Source of the DNA: Thraustochytrium sp. TN22
Taxonomy: Eukaryota; Sar; Bigyra; Thraustochytrida; Thraustochytriidae
Assembly: GCA_013306675.1 (NCBI GenBank)
Contig: JABLUY010000014.1
Span: 62,001-126,000, forward strand
DNA: 64,000 bases
Direction of reading: 5' to 3'
Part shown: in pieces, positions 19,271 through 27,945 of the stretch
Position numbering within the stretch: the first letter of the stretch is position 1
Layout of the letters: the number at the start of each line of letters is the position of its first letter
Made by a program: the position numbers and the translations under genes
The notes under the pieces: generated by a model
Databases searched by the model: none
Seen by the model: the letters and a program-made list of their open reading frames with translations, nothing else
What the model was told of the DNA's origin: nothing

Positions 19271-20755
19271 ATGCGGGCGGCGCGCAGGAGGCGCGCGCGG
19301 CAGCGCGGCGGGCTGGCGCCGCTGTGGCTGGCGCTGTGCGCGGCGGCGGCGTTCGCGCTCATGCTGACGCAGCGGCGCGCGCTGGACGCGGCGACGACGC
19401 CCAGGACGCCGACCTCGGCCGCCACGGACGACGGAGCGAGCGCGAGCGAGCGCGAGCGCGTGCGCGGCGTGCCCATTGGGCTGCGCGCGGCAGCCAAGGC
19501 GAAGGCACGCGCGCACGGCGACAAAGAGGTGCACTTCTTGTACAATGTGGGCTGCGGCGGCAGTAGCGACTGGCGGTACCAGCTCCTGCAGGCGCTGGCG
19601 CTCGACTACTCGTGGGCGCGTGTGGGCCAGCCCGGCAGACTCACGCGCATCGTGTCCGGCTGCACGGACGACGCGGAGCTGCGCGAGGCCATGTCGCAGA
19701 CAAGCCTGGAACGTGGCGAAGACCGCGCACGCTTCGAGGTGTGGTTCACCGAAGCCACGGACACCATCAACGGCGTCACCTACGTCATGTTCAACCGGCC
19801 CAACGCGCTGATGCGCTTCTTCGAGACCGAGGCCACGGATGACCTCGTCGTGTACGGCGTCCTGGACCCAGACTTTATCTTTTTGCGCACGCTGCCCGAG
19901 GAAATGCTGCAGCGGGTGGCACCCGGTCGGCCCGTCGCGGCCTATTACGGCCTCGGCAGCCAGTGGGTCAAGTGGGGCGCCGAGGTTTGCAAGGAGCTCT
20001 TTCCGGACAGGGAACACTCGCTGTGCGCGCGGTTTAGTAATAAACTCGCGCAGCGCAGCAAGCGCCTCTACGAGGGCGGCGCGCCCTACCTAATGCTTCG
20101 CCCCGACTGGCAGCGCCTGCTGCCTGTGTGGATCTCTGCCATGCCGCTAACACACACCTTTTACAGCGGCATCGAATCTGACATGTACGCCTACATGATT
20201 TCCATGGTGCTGCTCGGCATGGAGCACCGCTCGCTGGAAATGGACCTTATGCGCACCTGTATGCGGGGCAGAGACACCTATATCGACGACAGCACCGTCT
20301 TCATCCACTACTGCCAGCGCTACCACGTGCAAGAGACGCGCGGCCCGGCATTCGCGTTCAACGATGCGAAAGAGTTCTTGAGCGAGCGAAAGCGGAACGA
20401 CAACATCTCCAATTCAACCTACTCCTTCAGCAAATACTGGATGCAGGCACGTGGCGATCAGCGATGGTTGCTGGAGTGCGACATGCCTCTGCTGGTCGAG
20501 GCACCAATGCTCAAAGAGGACCACTTTGCGGCGCTCAAGGACCCCGAGCCACAGCGCCGCGATTACAACGTGCTCCTGCGTCTCGTTCCAGCCATCAATG
20601 ACGCCCTCACCGCGTACAAGAGCCAGCGCTGTGCGCGGCCCAACTTGATGAAGCGTCTGTACCTGCACGAGTCTCACCGTCACACGAACCACATGCTCAA
20701 CACCATCATCTGGCCGCCAAAGCTCGGAAATGGCCATGAGTACGGCGGGGGCTAA
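19271..20755 (+). CDS. Golgi-type glycosyltransferase, hydroxyproline/serine O-glycosyltransferase-like
   Basis: Codes for 494 residues from the ATG at 19271. A basic N-terminus is followed by one hydrophobic anchor (LAPLWLALCAAAAFALML), giving type II Golgi topology. The luminal domain begins with VHFLYNVGCGGSSDWRYQ and TRIVSGCTDD, and contains a metal-binding DPD motif (D199-P-D201 in VLDPDFIFLR). GGAPYLMLRPDW, a later W/E-D-MYAYM segment and IHYCQRYHV also fit. This order resembles plant and algal hydroxyproline O-arabinosyltransferase and peptidyl-serine galactosyltransferase proteins (family-level knowledge). Substrate is therefore probably an extracellular glycoprotein, with UDP-sugar as donor. 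It is divergently transcribed from the Rieske gene. The real start could be elsewhere in the short upstream frame, but a GTG at 19232 is unlikely. Confidence 0.8.
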   Translation: MRAARRRRARQRGGLAPLWLALCAAAAFALMLTQRRALDAATTPRTPTSAATDDGASASERERVRGVPIGLRAAAKAKARAHGDKEVHFLYNVGCGGSSDWRYQLLQALALDYSWARVGQPGRLTRIVSGCTDDAELREAMSQTSLERGEDRARFEVWFTEATDTINGVTYVMFNRPNALMRFFETEATDDLVVYGVLDPDFIFLRTLPEEMLQRVAPGRPVAAYYGLGSQWVKWGAEVCKELFPDREHSLCARFSNKLAQRSKRLYEGGAPYLMLRPDWQRLLPVWISAMPLTHTFYSGIESDMYAYMISMVLLGMEHRSLEMDLMRTCMRGRDTYIDDSTVFIHYCQRYHVQETRGPAFAFNDAKEFLSERKRNDNISNSTYSFSKYWMQARGDQRWLLECDMPLLVEAPMLKEDHFAALKDPEPQRRDYNVLLRLVPAINDALTAYKSQRCARPNLMKRLYLHESHRHTNHMLNTIIWPPKLGNGHEYGGG

Positions 20756-20880
20756 TCCAGCCGCGGAGCTAGTAGCCTGAGGGTGGGGATCGTGTGGCAA
20801 AGTTCACATCACATCAAATCGCTGCTGTTTAACCTTCTTCTTCCCCCTCTTTTATCGTTCTGGTAGTGGTAGGAGTGCAA

Positions 20881-23800
20881 TCAGAGGTCGCCAAAGGCAG
20901 CGCGCGCCGCCTCGAGCTCCTTGGCGTCCAGATCCTCAATCTCGCCGTCCAAAAACCGCACGCGGAAGAGCTCCTCGGGCTCCTCCTTGGTGGCAGGCAG
21001 ATAGCCCACCACCACGGCCGGGCACAGCTCGCCATCCAGCTCGCGCGCGACAGGCTCCCACAGCATGTTGTGGCCCTCCGTGAGAAAGTCCTCGCCATCG
21101 TCCGAGGTCTCCTTGTGCGCGCGCTCTTCCGCAATAATGGCGTCCTGCAGGGCAGTCACCAGCTCCGCCTTGCGCCCCTTGACGTCCAGGCCACGCTGCG
21201 TCAGCTGCTCCTTGAGCTGCGTCACTTTGAGCATGGACGGGATCACAATCGTGCGCCGCCGCGGGGTCCCCGGCTTGCTCTCGGTCGCCTCCGAGGCACT
21301 CTCCGCCAGGAAGGCAGCGCGCTCCTCGGGCGACTTCGCCTCCAGGTGCTCTACCAGCCGGTCCACGAGCTCCGCCTTTTTGCCCTTGGACTCAAGCCCG
21401 GCCTCCTTGAGCATCTCGCGCAGTTCCGCCACCTTGAAGGACGCGCACTGGTCCTTGAGCGGGTTCTCTTCTTCCTCCTCGTCCTCGTCCTCCTCGTCCT
21501 CCTCCACCTCCTTCTGGACCTCCTCCTGGGTCTGCTGGATGCGCAGCGACTTACGGCGCGCCGGCGCGGCCTTCGGGGTCTCGTCGTGCGCCTCGGCCTC
21601 GTGGTCCGTGACCTCATCCTCTTCGCTCTCGTTGATCTCCTGCTGTTGCACGCGCAGCGACTTGCGGCGGGCAGGCGCGGGAGACTGGGAAGCCACGTCC
21701 TCTTCGTTGTCCTCCTCGGCAGTCTCAGGCTCGCTTGCCACTTGCTCCTGCTGCTCGACCTCGGTCTTCTCCTCCGCCATGACAGACATGTTCGGCTCGA
21801 CCTCCTCGCTCTCATCGGTCTCCTCCTCCTCCTCGCCGTCGTCCTCGACCTCCTCGGGCGCCGTCTGCTCAACCGAGGGGAGTTGCTGGGTCTCCTCATT
21901 CTCGCTTGCCTCCACGTTCGCGGATGCCCTCTGCTCAACCTGGGCTTGCTCGTCCATGTCGTTCTCCTCGTTGTCGTGATGCTCGTCAACCTCTTCATCC
22001 GTGGCCGCCTGCATGTCCTCGACCTCGCTGTCGACATCCATCGGGACTGGGGCTGGCGCAGCACTGGAGAGGCGCAGCGACTTGCGGCGAGGCGCCGTCT
22101 TGGAGCTCTCCTGCTCTTGTACCTGTTCCTGCTCTTGCTCCTGCTCCTGCTCCTGCAATTCGTTGGCGCTGGCCTCGGCCTCGGCCTCGGCCTCACCCTC
22201 GATGCAGACAAGGCTCTCGAGCTGGTTGGAGAGCTCAGCAATGACATCGGCCTCGTCCTGAGCGGAGTCCGTCTGGGGGATATCGCGAGCCTCGACCTGC
22301 TGCTGGACATCCTCATCGGCCTCATGCTCCTCGTGGTCGGTCTCGAGGTGCTCAGAGAGCTGCTCCTCCTCCTCCTCGTTGTCGTCGTCGTCGTCGTCGT
22401 CGTCCCCCTCGCGCTCGTAGTCAGAGTAAGTCCAGTGCACCTCGTGGGCCGACTGCGGGGTGCCGCTGGGCGAGGCAAAGACAGTGTGCTTGCCTTGGTA
22501 GCGGGCAAACTGCGGGGTCTTGCGGAGCTGAACAACGTCGTCGGCGTTGGCATCGTAGTCACCCGGCTCGTACTCGTCGTCCGTTGCCTCGCCCTCGTAG
22601 CCCTCGTAGTCCGTGCCCTCGTCATACGCAGAGACAAGGTCGTCCTGCAGAGTGGCAGCGCGAAGGCGCTGCTCGAGTTCGTCGATGGACCAGTCCTGGT
22701 ACTTGGAGGCCTCAAAGCCCTGCTGCGCAAGCTTCTCCTCGAGGGCGGCCCGCGGGTCGGCCTCGGCCTCGGCAGCAGCAGCATCGTCAGATGCCACGGT
22801 CTCATCGTCGTCCTCGTCGAGGAGGTCGTCCGTCTGACCTCCAGTCTCGCGCGCCTGGAAGAAGCGCGCCGCAGACTTGGGCAGGCCAGAAAAGCGCTCG
22901 TCGTCCTCGATGTCCTTGCGCAGCGGTGTGGCCAGCACCTTCTTGAGCGCGGCCTTCTCGCGCGGCTCTTGGGCGCGGATCTGCTCACGGACCGGAGTGG
23001 CGAGGGCCTTCTTGAGCTCGGGCTTGGCAGCACGCGGCTGCTGCGCGCGAATTTGCTCCCGCACGGGCGTGGCGAGCGCGCTCTTCTTCTTGGCGAAGAC
23101 CTCGTTGGCCTTGGGCTGCGCGCCGCGAATCTGCTCGCGTACGGGCGTGGCGAGCGCGCTCTTCTTCTTGGCGAAGACTTCGTTGGCCTTGGGCTGCGTG
23201 GCGCGGATCTGCTCGCGCACGGGGGTGGCAAGCGCGCTCTTCTTCTTCGCAAAAGTGTCCGCCTGCTTGGGCTGTGCCGCGCCGCGCTCACGGATCTGCT
23301 CACGTACGGGCGTGGCGAGAGCGCTCTTCTTCTTTGCGAAGGTCTCGTTGGCCTTGGGCTGCTGTGCCTCCATCGCACCGCGCGCGCGGATCTGTTCGCG
23401 CACGGGCGTGGCGAGCGCGCTCTTGTTGGCCTTTTTGGAGAAGATATCGGGCTGCTGGGCGCGCTGCGTCGCGCCTCGTGCGCGGATTTGCTCGCGCACG
23501 GGCGTGGCGAGGGAGGCCTTGTTGGGCCGCGAGACCGGGACCTCAGGCTCCGCGGCCTGGCCGCCCTCCACCGCCGCCTCTGCCTCCTCTTCCTCCTCCT
23601 CGCTCGAGGTGTCGGTCTTGGCATCCTCCATTTCCTTGCTACGCTGCAGGATGCTCTTGCGGAGGGGCGTCGGGAGCGCCTGCTTCTTGGAGGGGGCTGC
23701 CTTGCTGGCCTCAGCGGGCGCCGCGGCGGGCGCCGCGGCGGCCTTGTTGGCCGCCGCGCCACCCTGAATGGCCTTGCGCACGGGCGTGGGAAGCGCGCGG

Positions 23801-24414
23801 CGCGCCTTGGCTGCGCCGGCAGAGGACTTGGCCTTGGCCGGCGTGGGGCGCAGCGCGCCAAAGATGTCGTCAACGAGCTTGTTAACCTCGGAGGCCTTGT
23901 CGCGGCGGTTGAGATCGCTGCTCTTCTCCTTGAGCGCAGAGCGCGGCGCGGCGGCGGCCGGGGCGCGCTTTGCGGCGGCGCCTCCGCGGCCCTTGGCACG
24001 CACGCTGACGACCTCCTTGCTCGAGCGCAAAAAGTAATCGGAGCCGACCCACTCAAAGCGGCGGTCCGCGATGGTGATGATGTCGTTGGACTTGAGCGTG
24101 ACGGACTCGTCCACCACGGCGTTGTTCACCATGGTCATGTTGCGCTTGGCCAGGTTGCGCAGCGCCACGTTGCCGTTCTCGTCCAGGCACAGGAAGGCGT
24201 GCTTGCGCGAGATGTACGGCAGGTTGATACGGATGTCGCAGTCCTCCGTACGCCCAATGAGCGCCTTGCCGAAGAACGGCAGCCGGTCACCCTGCTCGCC
24301 GTTCTTGTCAATCACCACGACCTCGCCATACATGAGCTCGCCCGTCGCCTCCTCCTCGCTCGCCAGCCTCGCTGTCGTCATGGCCGCGGCCTGCGCCGCA
24401 GGGCTCTGCGCCAT
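20881..24414 (-). CDS. FHA - TPVR-repeat - SAP chromatin-type protein (Ki-67-like layout)
   Basis: Codes for 1177 residues from the ATG at 24414. Residues about 28-125 are a forkhead-associated domain (FFGKALIGRTEDCDIRI, YISRKHAFL, NDIITIADRRFEW), a phosphothreonine reader. Between about 215 and 510 there are ten short repeats: seven exact copies of ATPVREQIR plus LPTPVRKAIQ, LPTPLRKSILQ and LATPLRKDIE. Each contains T-P-x-R, a consensus CDK site. An acidic, Gln/Glu-rich middle follows, with three RRKSLR motifs. Two SAP DNA-binding helices lie near 985-1025 (VAELREMLKEAGLESKGKK) and 1058-1095 (VTQLKEQLTQRGLDVKGRK). The last 70 residues (LWEPVARELDGELCPAVVVG...) look like a Tudor-like fold. 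Overall this suggests a cell-cycle-phosphorylated nuclear or chromosomal scaffold. Orthology to Ki-67 is not claimed. Confidence 0.85.
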   Translation of the reverse strand: MAQSPAAQAAAMTTARLASEEEATGELMYGEVVVIDKNGEQGDRLPFFGKALIGRTEDCDIRINLPYISRKHAFLCLDENGNVALRNLAKRNMTMVNNAVVDESVTLKSNDIITIADRRFEWVGSDYFLRSSKEVVSVRAKGRGGAAAKRAPAAAAPRSALKEKSSDLNRRDKASEVNKLVDDIFGALRPTPAKAKSSAGAAKARRALPTPVRKAIQGGAAANKAAAAPAAAPAEASKAAPSKKQALPTPLRKSILQRSKEMEDAKTDTSSEEEEEEAEAAVEGGQAAEPEVPVSRPNKASLATPVREQIRARGATQRAQQPDIFSKKANKSALATPVREQIRARGAMEAQQPKANETFAKKKSALATPVREQIRERGAAQPKQADTFAKKKSALATPVREQIRATQPKANEVFAKKKSALATPVREQIRGAQPKANEVFAKKKSALATPVREQIRAQQPRAAKPELKKALATPVREQIRAQEPREKAALKKVLATPLRKDIEDDERFSGLPKSAARFFQARETGGQTDDLLDEDDDETVASDDAAAAEAEADPRAALEEKLAQQGFEASKYQDWSIDELEQRLRAATLQDDLVSAYDEGTDYEGYEGEATDDEYEPGDYDANADDVVQLRKTPQFARYQGKHTVFASPSGTPQSAHEVHWTYSDYEREGDDDDDDDDNEEEEEQLSEHLETDHEEHEADEDVQQQVEARDIPQTDSAQDEADVIAELSNQLESLVCIEGEAEAEAEASANELQEQEQEQEQEQVQEQESSKTAPRRKSLRLSSAAPAPVPMDVDSEVEDMQAATDEEVDEHHDNEENDMDEQAQVEQRASANVEASENEETQQLPSVEQTAPEEVEDDGEEEEETDESEEVEPNMSVMAEEKTEVEQQEQVASEPETAEEDNEEDVASQSPAPARRKSLRVQQQEINESEEDEVTDHEAEAHDETPKAAPARRKSLRIQQTQEEVQKEVEEDEEDEDEEEEENPLKDQCASFKVAELREMLKEAGLESKGKKAELVDRLVEHLEAKSPEERAAFLAESASEATESKPGTPRRRTIVIPSMLKVTQLKEQLTQRGLDVKGRKAELVTALQDAIIAEERAHKETSDDGEDFLTEGHNMLWEPVARELDGELCPAVVVGYLPATKEEPEELFRVRFLDGEIEDLDAKELEAARAAFGDL

Positions 24415-26851
24415 CTTCGCCGCACGCGCTCGCGTGCGTCAATCGCTCGCTCGCTCTCTGCGCCCTGCGTTCTGCAGCTCCGCTTCGCGCGCGACCCCGC
24501 CCGACCGCGCCTCGCTCGCCGCGCAGCGCTTGCCGCGGGGTTGCAGCTTTGCCTGCGCAGCTCGCCCGCGCCTCGCGGTTGCCGCGCAGCCGCCCGCTCG
24601 ACGTGCAACCGGCGCCCGCTGCCCCGAGCCTCCCGCGCCGGGCGGCGGGCTCTCCTCAGCTCGCCTGTTGCGCCATCCAGTTCGTAAAACCGCCGCAACC
24701 CTTTTCCGCGGGTGCCCGCGCACCCCGTGCGCAGAGCAGGTGGACATGTCCCAGCTTCCCTATGTGCACCTTTTCCGAGCCACCCCGGGGAACCTAACTG
24801 TCGTGGCGCGAGCGCGCTCGCAGAGCACGGACGAGCGCGACGACGCCGGCTCGGGCGCATCGCTCGAGCGCTCGAGCGAGGGCGAGAACAGGCAAGCCAT
24901 CCTCTGGCAGCAAGCTCGACTCGACTCGACCCGACTCTACTCGACTCGATGCGACCCGGCCCTGCTCGCCTGGGCTGGGACATGTCCACGAGGCAGGAGC
25001 TGCGTGGCGTCCAACTTGAGATCAGGCTCAAATCGAGAGTCGAAGGCCCGAGTCCTGCGCGCGACGATGCAGCGGGACGAGTTGGCAATCGATTCGGGGT
25101 GAGGGGGAGGGTACGCGGCGCAGTCCCAGGCTGCTGCGCGCACGTGGGAAACAGGGAGCGCGCGCGCGAGCGAGAGGTGGAGGCGAGGCTGGAACATGGC
25201 CCACCTCCGCTGCGAACCAGCGCCATCATGAGGTGGTCCGGGCTATGCGCCATGCCGCGGCCGAAGCGCCGCTTTCTTGACAAGGGCGAAGAAGGGCAGC
25301 GAGGGGAACGCGCGCGGTGCCCGTGCCTGGCGTGTTCTAGGCGCGCCCGGGCTCGCGAGGCTTCAGCGTCTTACGATTAGTTGGTTGGATCACAGTGGAG
25401 CAGCCGTGCAGCGGCAAGAGGGGCGCGGCACTTTGCGCGTGAGAGGCAAAGAGAAGCGTGGTCACGCAAGCGCGCCAAGGCGATCCGCTGCGGCGTCAGG
25501 CGCTCGGGTCGGCGATCCGGGGCCGCGCCGGGCTCGGCGAGCGTTCGGGGAAGCTTGCTTCGCGCGGCTCGCGAGCCCACAGCGGATACCACAGCGATGG
25601 GCGCTAGTTTGGCGCCTGCATCCAGCTACGATCGAACACAGCCACGCTCGAGATTTCAAATTTCAAAGACGCAAAATAGGCATATGCAGAGTGGCGCCCT
25701 CGCGCTGGCGGTTCAAGACAGTACTCACTGAAGCGGACCTCCGCAATCCGCCCTTGCGCAACGAAACGCTGTCTCCGCTGCTATTCAGAGCTTCCCTCTG
25801 GCGTGGCGAGACTCGCGAGCCCGCAGCAGCAACCTCAGCGCCGTCCTCGGGCTCGCGTCCTGCCGCGTTGCGAGTTCACCTTTTTCAAAATTTGAACTTG
25901 TAGACGCGCGGCTCGAAGTCGCCGTTTCCATTCTGCCACTATGCACCATTCGGACTCGTCAGTGTCGCGGCGATCTTGCAAGTCGCTGTGAATCGCCCTG
26001 GCGGCCGGCTCGCGGCAACAGCGCTTCGAGGCTCGTGTATCGCAACTGCACATTCAGAGGTTCGAACTTGTAGAGAAGCGGCTCGAAGTAGCGTGTCCCG
26101 CCCTGCAAGTCGTGCTTGGCATTCTGCGTGCCGCACAGCGCTTCGCACCGCTTTGAAACAGCCCGCAGCCTCGTCCACAGCGCCGCGCAAGCACCGCTGC
26201 TGCCGTGCGTTGCTTCCCTGCAAGTGCAGTAACCTCGCGAGCCGCTCTTGCCTTCTGCGAGAGTCGCACTGCCCACAGCTCCGCGGTTCGCGCTCCACAG
26301 CGGCCGCCGCGCGCCTCTCGCCCGGACGAGGGCTCTCGCGATGTCGATGGTTCGAACCCCGGTTCGCATGCGCGCTCGCCGCGCGCTGCGGACCGCTTCG
26401 CGGCGACGCCCACGCGCAACCATACCCACACGCTAGCCACAGTCGCCGCGAGCTACAGCTCTCGCTCCCGCTTGAGGCCCTTGTTCGCTCGCGATCGCCG
26501 CGCCGCAATCGGCGTATGCCCCTTCGTCTCCGCGCTCGAGTCGCCGCCCTCCGAGTCGGCCGGCCTGGCCCTTCGCGGCGCCGCCTTTCGCTCAAACTTT
26601 AGCGGCTTGCAGCGCGATCTCCTGGCTCGTTCTCAGGCCGGGCCTCGGCACGCCATGTCGCGTGCGTGCAGGCGGCGACGACCGAGGTCTCATGCACGGA
26701 GGCGCTGGGCTCGCGCTTCACGCACGAAATTGGGGTTCGTGGAGAGCCGCGCTCGAGGAGCTGCGCTCGTGGAGCCGCGCTCGTGGGGCTGCGCTCGTTC
26801 CCAGCGGTGCTTCGAGGCCAGCAAGCAGGGCGAGGCGGCCAAAAGCGCAGG
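24415..26851. other. Long noncoding upstream region of TPR gene A
   Basis: No supported gene. Frames are open on both strands only because the DNA is GC-rich. Two 33-bp related elements, TTGAACTTGTAGACGCGCGG (25889) and TTCGAACTTGTAGAGAAGCG (26063), share the continuation CTCGAAGT. AATTT-rich spots occur near 25652 and 25883. This is presumed regulatory sequence for the TATA-driven TPR gene, or part of a repeat unit. Confidence 0.5.
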
Positions 26852-26859
26852 TATATAAA
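26852..26859 (+). promoter_or_regulatory. TATA box of TPR gene A
   Basis: TATATAAA in the context CGCAGG-TATATAAA-CGGGCGG. It is the clearest TATA box in the window. It lies about 1.1 kb upstream of the TPR start codon and about 150 bp upstream of the first mini-exon, consistent with a spliced 5' leader starting near 26880-26890. The same box is at 32072 in the duplicate. Confidence 0.65.
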
Positions 26860-27004
26860 CGGGCGGCGCCAGAAGCCCTGTGCACAGCGTGGTTGAAGGG
26901 TGCAGAGCGGCGGCGTGGTCAGCTGTCGCTAGGCTAAACTCTAGAGTGAAGCTGCCCCTACCGCAGCGTCTGGTCGCGCGCCGCGCTGTGGGCCGTCGGA
27001 TAAG

Positions 27005-27474
27005 GGTTCTCAACGCACACGCGGTGCGTCGGTGCCGCGTGGTAAGTCTCTCGAACTCCCGCTTGCGACCCTTGAACAGAACAGTAAACAACAGCACAAG
27101 TCAGTCAATCAAGACAGGACAAGTAGGGGTTCTCAACGCACTCCTTGTAGCGCTACGGCGTCGGTGGTAAGTCTCTCGAGCCCCTGCGAGAAATGAAGGA
27201 GAACAAGAACAGCATACAGCTCGCGGCCGGACCAAAGATACGCACGCTGGAAGGTTCTCAAAGCCAGGGTTCTCAACGCGCACCTGCGGCGCTACGGCGT
27301 CGGGTGGTAAGTCTCTCGAACTCCTGGCTGCGAGCCCTGAAAGCAGACGTCCAAAATCCGGCCGCACCACAACAACACGAGCAAGCAAACAAATTAGGAC
27401 AAGGTTACCAAACAAGACACGCCAAGTCCGCAACAAGCCCTGCTTGCTAATAACAAACTTTTTTGCTGGCAAAG
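27005..27474 (+). other. Three tandem mini-exons with splice sites in the TPR gene A leader
   Basis: Three related 37-40 nt segments at 27005-27041, 27127-27166 and 27268-27306. Each follows an AG, begins GGTTCTCAACGC or GGGTTCTCAACGC, and ends GTG|GTAAGTCTCTCGA, a near-perfect 5' splice site. The intervening gaps (85 and 101 nt) and a final 168-nt segment ending TGCTAATAAC...CTTTTTTGCTGGCAAAG (AG at 27473-27474) have intron features: a branch-point-like CTAATAAC and a pyrimidine tract. They probably are duplicated 5'-leader exons upstream of the TPR coding exon. Confidence 0.6.
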
Positions 27475-27945
27475 GTATGGAGAACTCGTCGTGCATTTTT
27501 ACCTGGCGAATGAGTCAGTGACTGACTTGCTGTCAGCCCGCGCGCTGGCAGCGAGCGACCGTAGTTCGATGGCCTCCGCGCGCCTGCAGTGATGTGCGCG
27601 AGCGCTGCGACGGGATGCGTCTCTCGCTCGACGTTCGCAATTCCTCAGCCTTGCTCGTCGCTCGCAGCCAATTGCCGCCACTGCACGTGCGTGACGATGC
27701 GTCGCCAGCCGCGGACTGTGACCGTGACACGCCACCGGTGATGCTCGACGTGACGATCTTCTAGCTAGTGTCGGAGAGCGGCCTGCACGCGCTGGACTGG
27801 CAGGGGGTTGGTCGGACTTGGTCCCAGCACTGGCAGACCCGTACCTTCAGCGCGCCACGGCAAACCCCATCTCGCGCTCGCGGCACGGCGCAGCGAGTAC
27901 GACGTGGAGGGGGGGAGGGGGGCGGGGGGGGACTCGGACGCAAGC

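Noticed and set aside
20866-24687. Plus-strand open frame of 1273 codons
   Set aside because: It is the antisense of the FHA-SAP gene. Its Leu/Val/Arg-rich text mirrors the repeats and acidic runs of the real protein, and the sense frame has recognisable domains.
26341-26375. GGTTCGAACCCCGG, resembling a tRNA T-arm
   Set aside because: The flanking bases do not pair into a T-stem, and no acceptor or anticodon arm could be placed on either strand.
25976-26602. 208-codon frame present identically in both duplicated units
   Set aside because: Identity follows from the 852-bp identical block. The protein text is low-complexity Arg/Ala/Ser/Cys and other frames are equally open.
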